The translations under genes and the position numbers were made by a program. 64,000 nt of DNA from Nitrobacter vulgaris (GTDB lineage Bacteria > Pseudomonadota > Alphaproteobacteria > Rhizobiales > Xanthobacteraceae): positions 4,280-68,279 of the forward strand of contig NZ_JAVDPZ010000023.1 in assembly GCF_031453995.1 (NCBI RefSeq), written 5' to 3'. The notes under the pieces were generated by a model. The model saw nothing but the letters and a program-made list of their open reading frames with translations. It searched no databases and was not told the DNA's origin. The stretch's first letter is position 1. Each line of letters starts with the position of its first letter. Below, in pieces: positions 17,240 to 25,969 of the stretch.

Positions 17240-17680
17240 ATGCTGACGCTGGTTAAGGATGATCTCTCCGTCCAGCAGGAATCGCCACCGCCTCAACGCG
17301 ATTACAACCGGCGTCGCTTCCTCTCATGGCTCCGCGATGAGGTGGCGATCCTGCGCACGCTCGGTATGGATCATCGCCGCATCGCCGCGCAGCTCGATAT
17401 CGAGGAGCACGACGTGCGGGCGTTCTGCCCCAAGCCGAGCGAGAAAGCTCCGCGCCGCAACCTGCCGCGTCGCGCCGTGGAGGCGTTGCTTCATGGCCGC
17501 CACGCCTCGCTCGGCGGCCGGACCGTCGCCAAACGCAGCCGCCATCTCGTCGAGATCGCAACCGCCTACACCTGGGATGAATTGTTGTCCGAGCCGGGCG
17601 TCGGATCCGTCACCGCAAACCAGATCGTGCTCTGGCTCGAAGAACGAGACAAGACACTCAAGAGATCGGAAACGGAGTGA
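17240..17680 (+). CDS. Hypothetical helical protein with HhH-like C-terminus
   Basis: A 146-residue protein from ATG 17240 (AGGAG seven bases upstream). It is charged and helical. Residues about 30-55 (FLSWLRDEVAILRTLGMDHRRIAAQLDI) read like a DNA-binding helix pair, and the end (WDELLSEPGVGSVTANQIVLWLEE, about 112-136) resembles a helix-hairpin-helix with GVGSVTA. The middle is basic (NLPRRAVEALLHGRHASLGGR). A nucleic-acid-binding function is plausible but not established. It lies 107 bases after the IalB gene and may have its own promoter. Confidence 0.65.
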   Translation: MLTLVKDDLSVQQESPPPQRDYNRRRFLSWLRDEVAILRTLGMDHRRIAAQLDIEEHDVRAFCPKPSEKAPRRNLPRRAVEALLHGRHASLGGRTVAKRSRHLVEIATAYTWDELLSEPGVGSVTANQIVLWLEERDKTLKRSETE

Positions 17681-17719
17681 TCGGCCGGCGCCCGCCACGA
17701 GATGCGAATGCTCGAACCG

Positions 17720-18283
17720 CTAGAATCGGGTGACGATATCCGACAGGGCTGGACGAGGCCGGTCCTTGCTGGGCTTGGTCGGCGTGCCGATATGAATAAA
17801 GCCCGCGAATCTTTCGTCCGACTTTAACCCGAGGCCGTCGAGCACGTCGCGATCGTAGGCGAACCAGCCAGTCAGCCAGTTCGCTCCATAGCCGAGCGCG
17901 GTGACGGCCGTAACGATATTCATGGCGCTGGCCCCTGCCGACAACACCTGCTCCCATGACGGCACACTGGGGTGTTGCTTTATGCAACTCACCACACCGA
18001 TTACCAGGGGCGCTTCCATCAACTGGCGCTTTTCGATTTCGACCTCGTCCTGCGGTGCCGACGGATTTTTGCTCGCGTAGACACGGGCGATGACGTCGCC
18101 GGCGCGGGCGCGTGCGTCGCCTTCGAACACGATGAATCGCCACGGCGCGATCTTGCCGTGATCAGGCACGCGGGCGCCGATGGTGAGGATGATATCGATC
18201 TCCTCAGCCGAGGGGCAGGGCCCGCTCATGTCGCGTGGCTTGACCGAGCGGCGGGTGCGCAGGAATTCGATAATATCGGACAT
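17720..18283 (-). CDS. Nitroreductase-family FMN oxidoreductase
   Basis: From ATG 18283, 187 residues. The N-terminal EFLRTRRSVKPRDM (the Arg pair binds FMN phosphate) and the region APWRFIVFEG, then LSAGASAMNIVTAVTALGYGANWLTGW and a terminal GTPTKPSKDRPRP are the usual landmarks of NfnB/YdjA-type nitroreductases. They are homodimeric flavoenzymes that reduce nitro groups or quinones with NAD(P)H. The exact substrate is unknown. It is convergent with the gene ending at 17680, and the frame open above 18283 is not preceded by a better start. Confidence 0.85.
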   Translation of the reverse strand: MSDIIEFLRTRRSVKPRDMSGPCPSAEEIDIILTIGARVPDHGKIAPWRFIVFEGDARARAGDVIARVYASKNPSAPQDEVEIEKRQLMEAPLVIGVVSCIKQHPSVPSWEQVLSAGASAMNIVTAVTALGYGANWLTGWFAYDRDVLDGLGLKSDERFAGFIHIGTPTKPSKDRPRPALSDIVTRF

Positions 18284-18428
18284 AAGTGCTCTCGTTGAAC
18301 TTGCTGCCGCCCGCTTGGCTCGCGCAAGGGGGGACGCGATTGTGATCGATCTATTTGCGGGCGGGCGCGTGTTCCTTGGCAAAGCTTGCCGGCATGTAAC
18401 TGATACGTATCTTTTTCGAAGCCCGCAG

Positions 18429-20471
18429 CTACTGCGGTATCTTGCGGTGTTGGATGTCCGGCGGCATGGCTTCCTCCACAAGCGCGGCAATGGCCTCACC
18501 GGTTGGCATCACCTTCTGGCCATCGCTACCGAGACGGCGGATGGAAACCGATTTGGTCTCAGCTTCCTTCTTGCCGACCACGAGCAATGCAGGAATTTTC
18601 GCCAGCGAGTGCTCGCGCACTTTGTAGTTGATCTTCGCGTTGCGCAGATCGATTTCGACACGAAGTCCCGCACGCCGCGCTGCGGCTGCGACTTCCCTGG
18701 CGTATTCATCACCATCCGAAGTAATGGTGGTGACGACTGCCTGCACGGGCGCGAGCCAAAGCGGAAAGTGGCCGGCAAAGTGCTCGATCAAGATGCCGAT
18801 GAAGCGTTCGATCGATCCGCAGATCGCGCGATGCACCATCACGGGTGCCTTCTTGCCGCCATCGGCGTCAATGTAGAATGCGCCGAACCGCTCTGGCAGA
18901 TTGAAGTCCACTTGCGTTGTGCCGCATTGCCAGTCGCGGCCGATGGCGTCGCGCAGCACGTATTCGAACTTCGGTCCGTAGAATGCGCCTTCGCCGGGAT
19001 TGGTCTCAGTCTTGACCCGGTTGTTTGATGCGGCGATGCGCTTGAGAACATCCGCCATCACCGCTTCGGCGTGATCCCACGCCGCGTCCGAGCCCACCCG
19101 CTTCTCGGGGCGTGTCGAGAGTTTCACCGTTAGATCGCCGTCGAAACCGAAATCGGCATAGGTCGAAAGGATCAGTTCGTTGATCTTGAGGCACTCGTCG
19201 GCGAGCTGCTGCTCGGTGCAGAAGATGTGCGCGTCGTCCTGCGTGAAGCCGCGCACGCGCATCAGGCCGTGCATGGCGCCCGACGGCTCGTAGCGATGGA
19301 CCACGCCGAATTCGGCGAGCCGCAGCGGCAGGTCGCGGTAGCTTTTGAGCCCGTGCTTGAAGAGTTGCACGTGGCCCGGACAGTTCATCGGCTTGATCGT
19401 GAACCAGCGCTTGTCCTCAGCCTCGTCGCCGGCCGACTGCGCCGCGAACATGTTCTCGCGATACCATTCCCAGTGGCCCGAGGTCTCCCATAGCGACTTA
19501 TCGAGCATTTGCGGCGCATTGACCTCGTCGTAGTCGCCGGTGAGGCGGCGGCGCATATAGGCGATCACGGCCTGGAAAATGGTCCAGCCCTTGGCGTGCC
19601 AGAACACCACGCCCGGACCTTCTTCCTGGAAATGAAACAGGTCGAGTTCGCGGCCGAGCTTGCGATGATCGCGCTTCTCGGCTTCCTCAATCTGCTTGAG
19701 GTAGGCATCGAGGTCTTCCTGCTTAGCAAACGCCGTGCCGTAGATGCGCGTCAGCATCGGATTATTGCTGTCGCCGCGCCAGTACGCGCCTGCCACCTTC
19801 ATCAGCTTGAAGGCGTTGCCGATCTTGCCGGTGGAGGTCATGTGCGGGCCGCGACAGAGGTCGAACCAGTCGCCCTGGTAGTAGATCTTGATCGGCTCGT
19901 TGCCGGGGATGGCGTCGACGAGTTCGACCTTGAAGGCCTCGCCCTTGTCGCGGAATACCTGCTTGGTCTTTTCGCGATCCCAGACGTCCTTGGTGAAAGG
20001 CTTGTCGCGCGCGATGATCTCGCGCATTTTCTTCTCGATCGCGGCAAAATCCTCGACCGAGAACGGCTCGTTGCGGAAGAAGTCGTAATAGAATCCGTTC
20101 TCGATCACGGGGCCGATGGTCACTTGCGTGCCCGGCCAAAGTGTTTGCACGGCTTCCGCCAGCACATGCGCGGCGTCATGGCGAATTAATTCCAGCGCGC
20201 GAGGGTCGTCGCGGCTGATGAATTCGATCTTTGCATCCTGTTCGATCGGATCGGCAAGATCGCTGACGACGCCGTCGAGCGCCATTGCAACCGTTCGCTT
20301 CGCCAGCGATGGCGAGATTCCCTTGGCGATTTCCAGGCCGGTGATGTTTCTCGGAAACTCACGTTCTGCACCGTCGGGGAAGGTGAGAACGACGTTGTCG
20401 GTGGGCGAGGCGGGCTTCAAGTTGGCGAGGCCATACCGGAATCCCGACGAGGGGTCTTGTTTGTCGGACAT
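18429..20471 (-). CDS. thrS: Threonyl-tRNA synthetase
   Basis: From ATG 20471 (AGGAGA upstream, rather than the longer open frame) 680 residues, a little longer than E. coli ThrS (642) because of an N-terminal extension of about 30 residues. In order: TGS domain (VVLTFPDGAEREF), the second additional editing domain with HDAAHVLAEA, the class II catalytic core (KPMNCPGHVQLF, MRVRGFTQDDAHIF, PLMVHRAICG-type motif 3 seen as APVMVHRAICGSIERF) and the anticodon domain at the C-terminus. It charges tRNA-Thr in the cytoplasm. No T-box or leader hairpin was recognised upstream. Confidence 0.96.
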   Translation of the reverse strand: MSDKQDPSSGFRYGLANLKPASPTDNVVLTFPDGAEREFPRNITGLEIAKGISPSLAKRTVAMALDGVVSDLADPIEQDAKIEFISRDDPRALELIRHDAAHVLAEAVQTLWPGTQVTIGPVIENGFYYDFFRNEPFSVEDFAAIEKKMREIIARDKPFTKDVWDREKTKQVFRDKGEAFKVELVDAIPGNEPIKIYYQGDWFDLCRGPHMTSTGKIGNAFKLMKVAGAYWRGDSNNPMLTRIYGTAFAKQEDLDAYLKQIEEAEKRDHRKLGRELDLFHFQEEGPGVVFWHAKGWTIFQAVIAYMRRRLTGDYDEVNAPQMLDKSLWETSGHWEWYRENMFAAQSAGDEAEDKRWFTIKPMNCPGHVQLFKHGLKSYRDLPLRLAEFGVVHRYEPSGAMHGLMRVRGFTQDDAHIFCTEQQLADECLKINELILSTYADFGFDGDLTVKLSTRPEKRVGSDAAWDHAEAVMADVLKRIAASNNRVKTETNPGEGAFYGPKFEYVLRDAIGRDWQCGTTQVDFNLPERFGAFYIDADGGKKAPVMVHRAICGSIERFIGILIEHFAGHFPLWLAPVQAVVTTITSDGDEYAREVAAAARRAGLRVEIDLRNAKINYKVREHSLAKIPALLVVGKKEAETKSVSIRRLGSDGQKVMPTGEAIAALVEEAMPPDIQHRKIPQ

Positions 20472-20615
20472 CAGTCTCTCCTGTGGCTCACTCCTGCGAA
20501 CGAGCGCAGGTAAGCGGGATGCTGCGGTATAGCAGCCGATTTGCGGCATGCAACCGGTGAAAGTCACCGCCGCCAAATCCCGAGGCGAAAGCCGCCTTTG
20601 TCCTTTTACCGTTGA

Positions 20616-21062
20616 TCAGTGCGCCCGATCATGAGCCGGAGGGTGGTTGCCCGCCTCGTCCATCCGCAGCAGCCCCTCAAACCGGGCAAACATTGCAAGC
20701 CGGTCGGCCGGAACCGTTTGCTCGGCTTTCGCGAGCGCTTGGGCGAGTGCGTTTGCGACATCAGGGGCAATGCCGGCATGCCGCAAGGCCTCGGCGCTCC
20801 TGATTTCGTCTCTCGCGCAGAGGACTATGGTCCAGCGTCCGTGCTTGTTACGGAGGAGCGCCCGCCCGCCGGTCTCGCCCTGCGTCCAGCCCGCAATCGC
20901 ATAGCCTGCCAGGGCGACCACAGGCGCGACATCCAGCTTTGCTTCCGGCTTGTCGAAGGTCGAATGGAGCAGATCGCGCACAGCGTCCTCGTCAGGCCCC
21001 GCGATCGCCGATCCGGCGAGGCCCCAGAGTACGATGAGTGCGGCAAGTAGTTTCGTCAGCAC
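20616..21062 (-). CDS. Copper-uptake-system-associated exported protein
   Basis: I place the start at GTG 21062, because AAGGAG lies six bases upstream and the signal peptide (LTKLLAALIVLWGLAGSAIA) begins directly after it; upstream ATGs at 21080 and 21089 have poorer sites. The 148-residue protein (DEDAVRDLLHSTFDKPEAKLD, a GYAIAGWTQGETGGRALL strand pair, and a helical LCARDEIRSAEALRHAGI) matches a family usually annotated as copper uptake system-associated in alphaproteobacteria. No PCu(A)C or SCO gene lies next to it here. Function not known in detail. Confidence 0.7.
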   Translation of the reverse strand: MLTKLLAALIVLWGLAGSAIAGPDEDAVRDLLHSTFDKPEAKLDVAPVVALAGYAIAGWTQGETGGRALLRNKHGRWTIVLCARDEIRSAEALRHAGIAPDVANALAQALAKAEQTVPADRLAMFARFEGLLRMDEAGNHPPAHDRAH

Positions 21063-21117
21063 CGAAATCTCCTTATACATCCGCTTCATAATACAACAAT
21101 CTCCGGAGCGCCTTGCG

Positions 21118-21480
21118 TTGACCAACACCATCTACGGCATCAAGAACTGCGACACCATGAAGAAGGCGCGCGCGTGGCTCGACGATCATGGCATCGGCTA
21201 CAACTTTCATGACTACAAGACGGCTGGCATCGATGACGCCCGGCTCAAAAGATGGGTCGCAAAGCTCGGCTGGGAAACATTGCTCAACCGCGCCGGCACC
21301 ACGTTTCGCAAATTGCCGGATGTGGAGAAGGCGGGATTGACGGAAGCCCGCGCATTGGCACTCATGATTGAACAGCCTTCGATGATCAAACGACCTGTGC
21401 TGGAGGCCGGTGGCAAGCTGCTCGTCGGCTTCAAGCCAGAGCTCTATGAAAAAGAGCTTCGACCGTCGAAGGCGAAGTGA
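21118..21480 (+). CDS. ArsC/Spx-family reductase-like protein
   Basis: A 120-residue thioredoxin-fold protein starting at TTG 21118 (GGAG about nine bases upstream). YGIKNCDTMKKARAWLDDHGI places the single reactive Cys near residue 11. The remainder (FHDYKTAGIDDARLKRWV, RAGTTFRKLP, LMIEQPSMIKRPVLE, LLVGFKPELYEKEL) is the standard YffB/ArsC layout with the conserved cis-Pro region IKRPV. It is more like the YffB-type group than arsenate reductases because the arsenate-binding arginine pattern is unclear. Cytosolic; the substrate is unknown. Divergent from the copper-associated gene. Confidence 0.85.
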   Translation: MTNTIYGIKNCDTMKKARAWLDDHGIGYNFHDYKTAGIDDARLKRWVAKLGWETLLNRAGTTFRKLPDVEKAGLTEARALALMIEQPSMIKRPVLEAGGKLLVGFKPELYEKELRPSKAK

Positions 21481-21765
21481 AAGCGCTGCTTCGCTAATTT
21501 CTTTACGTCGCCGGCGTGAACGGGTCACGGTGATCCAGTCGCGATTTTCGTCGTCTGCGCGATGGTCCGCCGCAGCGGTGGTCAGCGAAATTGCTCATGA
21601 TTTCAAGCAATCGTTGTGAATCCATCATCCGGGCAGGAGGCCCATAAACCGGTGGATGATCCCGGCGGTTGCGATGCCGATTGCCCACCTTTGCCGGAAA
21701 TGGTTTATGACATCCCTGCGATCCGGACTGGCGGCCCGGTTCTTGTCTGCAAAGTGGATGTTGCG

Positions 21766-22410
21766 ATGCTGCGTTTGTTCCGGTCCTTTCTGCCGAAAGA
21801 GGAGCGCTTTTTCGATTTATTTGCCCGTCATTCGCAGACAGTTGTGCATGGGGCAGCTGCGCTTCAGGGAATGCTGAAGGGTGGTGAAGAAACGCCGGTT
21901 TTTTGCCAGCGGGTCAGCCAGCTTGAAAACGATGCGGACGGCATCACGCGCGAGGTGCTGACGGCGGTTCGGCGCACCTTCATCACGCCATTCGATCGCG
22001 TCGACATTAAAAACCTGATCACTTCGATGGATGACGCCATCGACCAGATGCAGCAGACGGCGAAGGCCGTGGTGCTGTTCGAGGTGCTCAGCTTTGAGCC
22101 GCCGATGCGTGAGATAGGTACGCTGATCGTGGAATGTGCCAATCTGGTCCATCGGGCGCTGCCGTTGCTGGAGTCGATCAGCAACAACGTCGCGATGCTG
22201 ATGGCAATCACCGAGGAACTGGGCAAGCTGGAAGGCCGTGTCGATGATCTGCACGATATCGGCCTGAAGGAGCTTTTCTTGAAGCACCGCAACGCCAATG
22301 CCATGGACTTCATTGTCGGTGTCGAGATCTACGATCACTTGGAGAAGGTCGCGGACCGCTTCGATGACGTAGCCAACGAGATCAGCAGCATCGTCATCGA
22401 GCAGGTATAG
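21766..22410 (+). CDS. DUF47/PhoU-like protein, Pit partner
   Basis: ATG 21766 gives 214 residues, the normal length of this family; the frame is open to GTG 21616, but that extension has low complexity. The protein is all helical, with FLPKEERFFDLFARHS, a helical core with FDRVDIKNLITSMDDAIDQMQ (acidic metal-binding helices) and the ending DHLEKVADRFDDVANEISSIVI, which repeats the PhoU-type E-x-x-x-D motifs. DUF47 proteins regulate Pit transporters. The gene precedes pit by 14 bases on the same strand, the classic pairing. Confidence 0.9.
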   Translation: MLRLFRSFLPKEERFFDLFARHSQTVVHGAAALQGMLKGGEETPVFCQRVSQLENDADGITREVLTAVRRTFITPFDRVDIKNLITSMDDAIDQMQQTAKAVVLFEVLSFEPPMREIGTLIVECANLVHRALPLLESISNNVAMLMAITEELGKLEGRVDDLHDIGLKELFLKHRNANAMDFIVGVEIYDHLEKVADRFDDVANEISSIVIEQV

Positions 22411-22424
22411 GGCAGGGCCGCACC

Positions 22425-23426
22425 GTGGACGCCATTGGTCTTCCGGTCCTTGTCGGCCTGATCGCCGTCGCGCTGCTGTTCGATTTCCTGAACGGACTGC
22501 ACGACGCCGCGAATTCGATCGCGACCATCGTCTCCACCCGAGTGCTGCGACCGCAATACGCGGTGGTCTGGGCGGCGTTCTTCAACTTTGTCGCCTTCAT
22601 GGTATTCGGTCTGCATGTCGCAAATACCATCGGCACCGGAATCATAGATCCGAATGTGATTGACGCGCAGGTGATCTTCGCTGCGCTGGTTGGCGCCATT
22701 GTCTGGAACGTGGTCACCTGGGGACTCGGGATTCCGTCAAGCAGCTCGCACGCCCTGATCGGTGGTCTGGTTGGTGGAGGCATCGCCAAAGCCGGTCTTT
22801 CGGCGGCGGTCTGGAGCGGTCTGTCGAAGACGTTACTTGCGATCGTATTATCGCCGCTGGTTGGTTTTCTGCTTGCGCTGGTGCTGGTCGCCATCGTCTC
22901 ATGGCTATCGGTGCGCTCGACGCCTTTCGCGGTCGATCGCGCATTCCGCATTTTTCAGTTTTTTTCGGCTTCGCTTTATTCGTTGGGCCATGGTGGGAAT
23001 GACGCGCAGAAGACCATGGGCATCATTGCCGTGCTGCTGTTTTCGCAAGGTTATCTCGGCAGCGAATTCAGCGTACCGTTCTGGGTGGTGCTGTCCTGTC
23101 AGGCTGCAATGGCGCTGGGAACCCTAATGGGCGGCTGGCGGATCGTGCGGACGATGGGTCTTCGTATCACCAAGCTGACGCCGATGCAGGGCTTCTGCGC
23201 GGAGACCGGCGGCGCGGCCACATTATTCATGGCGACGTTTCTCGGCGTCCCGGTATCGACGACCCACACCATCACCGGCTCCATCGTGGGCGTCGGCGCG
23301 GCGCGGCGGTTGTCCGCGGTACGCTGGAACGTCGCCAGTTCCATCGTCTATGCGTGGGTCATCACAATTCCTGCATCGGCAATCGTCGCCGCGCTGGCCT
23401 ATTGGGTCGTGGCGTTCGTCAAGTAA
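22425..23426 (+). CDS. pit: Low-affinity inorganic phosphate transporter, PiT family
   Basis: A 333-residue multi-pass membrane protein from GTG 22425. It carries the two duplicated PiT signatures: LFDFLNGLHDAANSIATIVSTR near residues 14-36 and LGHGGNDAQKTMGI near 187-200, together with GIPSSSSHALIGGLVGGG (about 103-120) and the C-terminal GVPVSTTHTITGSIVGVG. PiT proteins import metal-phosphate with protons. It is shorter than PitA of E. coli, as many alphaproteobacterial ones are. The DUF47 regulator precedes it. The 3' end overlaps the convergent SMR gene by eight bases. Confidence 0.95.
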   Translation: MDAIGLPVLVGLIAVALLFDFLNGLHDAANSIATIVSTRVLRPQYAVVWAAFFNFVAFMVFGLHVANTIGTGIIDPNVIDAQVIFAALVGAIVWNVVTWGLGIPSSSSHALIGGLVGGGIAKAGLSAAVWSGLSKTLLAIVLSPLVGFLLALVLVAIVSWLSVRSTPFAVDRAFRIFQFFSASLYSLGHGGNDAQKTMGIIAVLLFSQGYLGSEFSVPFWVVLSCQAAMALGTLMGGWRIVRTMGLRITKLTPMQGFCAETGGAATLFMATFLGVPVSTTHTITGSIVGVGAARRLSAVRWNVASSIVYAWVITIPASAIVAALAYWVVAFVK

Positions 23427-23733
23427 CAAGCTTTAGCCCGGCGATTCCGGCGACGATGAGGCCGATGCAGGCGAGCCGCGCCATCGTCGCCGGATCACCG
23501 AATAGCACGATGCCGAGAATTGCGGTTCCGACCGCGCCGATGCCGGTCCAGACCGCGTAGGCGGTACCGATCGGAAGCGTTTTGAGCGCCAGTCCGAGCA
23601 ACGCCATGCTGATCGCCATAGCCGTCAATGTCAGCACCGACGGCATTAGCCGCGTGAATCCTTCAGTGTATTTAAGGCCGATCGCCCAGCCAACTTCCAT
23701 CAATCCGGCGGCGAGCAACAAAAACCAGGCCAT
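23419..23733 (-). CDS. SMR-family transporter, likely guanidinium exporter (Gdx/SugE type)
   Basis: A 104-residue four-helix protein from ATG 23733 with GGGAGG five bases upstream. MAWFLLLAAGLMEVGWAIGLKYTEGFTRL carries the essential Glu (near residue 13), and TLPIGTAYAVWTGIGAVGTAILGIVLFGD is the conserved helix-3 signature of the Gdx/SugE branch of SMR proteins. These dimers export guanidinium in exchange for protons. The guanidine-II riboswitch in the leader (23755-23802) supports that substrate over a drug-efflux role. The gene is convergent with pit. Confidence 0.9.
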   Translation of the reverse strand: MAWFLLLAAGLMEVGWAIGLKYTEGFTRLMPSVLTLTAMAISMALLGLALKTLPIGTAYAVWTGIGAVGTAILGIVLFGDPATMARLACIGLIVAGIAGLKLVT

Positions 23734-23754
23734 AAGGCCCTCCCAAATCATGAG

Positions 23755-23802
23755 GCAGGGCCGTCCCCGCAGTGGTCGTGTGAGATGGAAGGTCGTCCTT
23801 CC
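23755..23802 (-). promoter_or_regulatory. Guanidine-II (mini-ykkC) riboswitch
   Basis: On the minus strand two short hairpins follow each other: GGAAGG-ACGA-CCTTCC (23802-23787) and GCGGGG-ACGG-CCCTGC (23770-23755), each with a 6-bp stem and an ACGR tetraloop, separated by 16 bases. This is the defining mini-ykkC/guanidine-II architecture. The ribosome site of the SMR gene follows about 10 bases later. GGCCCT from the second hairpin (23762-23757) is exactly complementary to AGGGCC (23741-23736), which overlaps that ribosome site, so an anti-SD switch can be read directly from the sequence. Confidence 0.88.
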
Positions 23803-23912
23803 CCAGCCTTGATATGGGGCAGGCGGGAGCGCCCGGCAAGCTCCCGGCGGCGCTTGAGGTACGGGATGGAAACCCCTTGATCCGGCCGATTTTCCCTGCC
23901 ACACGCTCGCTG

Positions 23913-25532
23913 ATGTCCGACCTCGCTTTGCAGACTGACACGTCTCCGCGCTCGCCATTGGCGGCCGAAGTCGCGCGCCGGCGCACTTTCGCGATCATCT
24001 CGCATCCGGATGCCGGCAAGACGACGCTGACGGAAAAGCTTCTACTGTTCGGCGGCGCCATCAATCTTGCCGGGCAGGTGAAAGCAAAAGGGGAGCGACG
24101 CAATACCCGTTCCGACTGGATGAAAATCGAGCGTGACCGTGGAATCTCGGTGGTCACTTCCGTGATGACGTTCGAGTTCGATGGCCGGGTATTTAACCTG
24201 CTGGACACGCCTGGCCACGAGGACTTTTCCGAGGACACCTACCGCACCCTGACCGCGGTGGATTCGGCCGTCATGGTGATCGACGCGGCAAAGGGCATCG
24301 AGGCGCGCACCCGAAAGCTGTTCGAGGTCTGCCGTCTGCGTGATATCCCGATCATCACCTTCATCAACAAGATGGATCGGGAGAGCCGCGATACCTTCGA
24401 GTTGCTGGACGAGATTGAGAAGACTTTGGCGCTCGATACCACTCCGATGACATGGCCGGTCGGACGCGGCCGCGATTTTCTCGGTACCTACGATATTGCG
24501 ACCGGCGGCATCCGCCTGCTCGAGGGCAGCGGCGCCAAGACCGGCGCGGCCGAACGGATCGACATCGCAGATCTCGCGGCGCGCAACGCCAATCTGAATG
24601 TCGATGAGGTCAGGGAGGAACTGGCGCTGGTAACCGAAGCCTGCAAGCCGTTCGAGCTTGAGGCATTTCGCGAGGGGCACCTAACCCCGGTGTATTTTGG
24701 CTCGGCGCTGCGCAATTTCGGCGTCGGTGATCTTCTGGAAGGACTCGGAAAGTTCGCGCCTCCTCCGCGCGCGCAGGAGTCCAATCTGCGCAAGGTCGAG
24801 GCCGATGAGCCGCGCATGACCGCCTTCGTATTCAAGATTCAAGCGAACATGGATCCCAATCATCGCGACCGCATCGCCTTTGCGCGTCTATGTTCCGGCA
24901 AGCTCACGCGCGGCATGAAGGCGAAGCTGGTGCGCACCGGCAAGCCGATGCCGCTGTCGTCGCCGCAGTTCTTCTTTGCGCAGGATCGCGCCATTGCGGA
25001 TGAGGCTTTCGCCGGCGACGTGGTCGGCATTCCCAATCATGGTACGTTGCGGATCGGCGATACCCTGACCGAAGGTGAGGATGTCACCTTTGTAGGTGTG
25101 CCGTCGTTCGCGCCGGAAATCGTGCGGCGAGTGAGGCTAACCGATGCGATGAAGGCGAAAAAGCTGAAGGAGGCACTGCAGCAGATGTCGGAGGAGGGCG
25201 TGGTGCAGGTTTTCCGCCCGCGCGACGGCGCGCCTGCTCTCGTCGGCGTTGTCGGGATGTTGCAGCTGGATGTGCTGAAAGCTCGGCTCGATGCCGAATA
25301 TTCGCTGCCGGTGGATTTCGAAATCTGCGAATTTCAGCTTGCGCGCTGGATTTCATCCGACGACCGCAAGAAGCTCGATGCCTTCATCGCCGCCAACGGC
25401 TCCGGCGTCGCTGACGACGTCGATGGCGACCCGGTATTTCTGGCTAAGAACGAATTCTATCTTGGCTACACACGAGATCGCGCCGAAGGTATCGTCTTTT
25501 CAAGCGTCAAGGACGTGAAGAAGTCGGCATAA
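23913..25532 (+). CDS. prfC: Peptide chain release factor 3 (RF3)
   Basis: A 539-residue translational GTPase from ATG 23913. It has P-loop ISHPDAGKTTLTEKLL near residues 27-42, switch region RGISVVTSVMTFEF, G3 LLDTPGHEDFSEDT and G4 TFINKMDR, as in RF3/PrfC. The C-terminal part (SGKLTRGMKAKL, GDVVGIPNHGTLRIGD, LQQMSEEGVVQVFRP, VGVVGMLQLDVLKARL) belongs to the RF3-specific domains 2 and 3. RF3 releases RF1/RF2 from ribosomes after termination. A hairpin follows the stop at 25546-25571. The gene is divergent from the SMR gene; its 5' leader region contains the riboswitch on the other strand. Confidence 0.96.
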   Translation: MSDLALQTDTSPRSPLAAEVARRRTFAIISHPDAGKTTLTEKLLLFGGAINLAGQVKAKGERRNTRSDWMKIERDRGISVVTSVMTFEFDGRVFNLLDTPGHEDFSEDTYRTLTAVDSAVMVIDAAKGIEARTRKLFEVCRLRDIPIITFINKMDRESRDTFELLDEIEKTLALDTTPMTWPVGRGRDFLGTYDIATGGIRLLEGSGAKTGAAERIDIADLAARNANLNVDEVREELALVTEACKPFELEAFREGHLTPVYFGSALRNFGVGDLLEGLGKFAPPPRAQESNLRKVEADEPRMTAFVFKIQANMDPNHRDRIAFARLCSGKLTRGMKAKLVRTGKPMPLSSPQFFFAQDRAIADEAFAGDVVGIPNHGTLRIGDTLTEGEDVTFVGVPSFAPEIVRRVRLTDAMKAKKLKEALQQMSEEGVVQVFRPRDGAPALVGVVGMLQLDVLKARLDAEYSLPVDFEICEFQLARWISSDDRKKLDAFIAANGSGVADDVDGDPVFLAKNEFYLGYTRDRAEGIVFSSVKDVKKSA

Positions 25533-25545
25533 TCCCGCAACGAAA

Positions 25546-25571
25546 AACGGCCGGTGTCTGGACCGGCCGTT
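25546..25571 (+). terminator. Hairpin after prfC, candidate intrinsic terminator
   Basis: AACGGCCGG (25546-25554) pairs with CCGGCCGTT (25563-25571) around an 8-base loop, 14 bases after the prfC stop, preceded by an A run and followed by TTCCCG. The T run is short, so efficiency is uncertain. Confidence 0.6.
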
Positions 25572-25587
25572 TCCCGAAAAACGCGTA

Positions 25588-25667
25588 CTAGTGGAGTGAG
25601 TTTGACATTCGATAACCACTTTTGCAGCAAACCCGGCAAGCGAATGTCAAATTCAAGGTCCCACTAG
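25588..25667. repeat. 80-bp interrupted palindrome (REP-like element)
   Basis: Outer arms CTAGTGG (25588-25594) and CCACTAG (25661-25667) enclose inner arms TTTGACATTCG (25601-25611) and CGAATGTCAAA (25641-25651), all perfect, with 29 bases between the inner arms. The nested design looks like a mobile palindromic repeat rather than an operator. It sits between convergent genes, a usual place for such elements. Only this copy is seen in the window. Confidence 0.6.
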
Positions 25668-25672
25668 AGCCA

Positions 25673-25969
25673 CTAGCGCATCGAGCCGCCCGTGCGGGCG
25701 CTGCCGTTGATGTTCGCAGGCGGCGTATCTGCCGAGCCGGAGGCGCCAGCATCGACCCCGCTGCGCCCTGGCGCCGCGCCGACCGTACCCTTCGCCGATC
25801 CTTTCGGATGAACCTTCTGGGTATGTGCGGATCCGGACGCTCCTGCGCTGCCACGGATGCTGTCGTTCTGCTGTGCTTGACCCTGGGGTGAGAGCTGCTG
25901 GGCCTGGGCACCGGCAACTCCAAAGGCTGTGATAGCGGCGGCGGCGGCGACGAGAAGTCTGACGTTCAT
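25673..25969 (-). CDS. Small secreted Gly/Ser/Ala-rich protein
   Basis: A 98-residue protein from ATG 25969 (GGAG about seven bases upstream), with a signal peptide (MNVRLLVAAAAAITAFGVAGAQA). The mature part is low complexity, rich in Gly, Ser, Ala, Thr and Asn, with repeated GSA motifs, and no Cys. It resembles the many small exported proteins of unknown function in rhizobial relatives. Convergent with prfC, with the palindromic repeat 25588-25667 just after its stop. Confidence 0.6.
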   Translation of the reverse strand: MNVRLLVAAAAAITAFGVAGAQAQQLSPQGQAQQNDSIRGSAGASGSAHTQKVHPKGSAKGTVGAAPGRSGVDAGASGSADTPPANINGSARTGGSMR

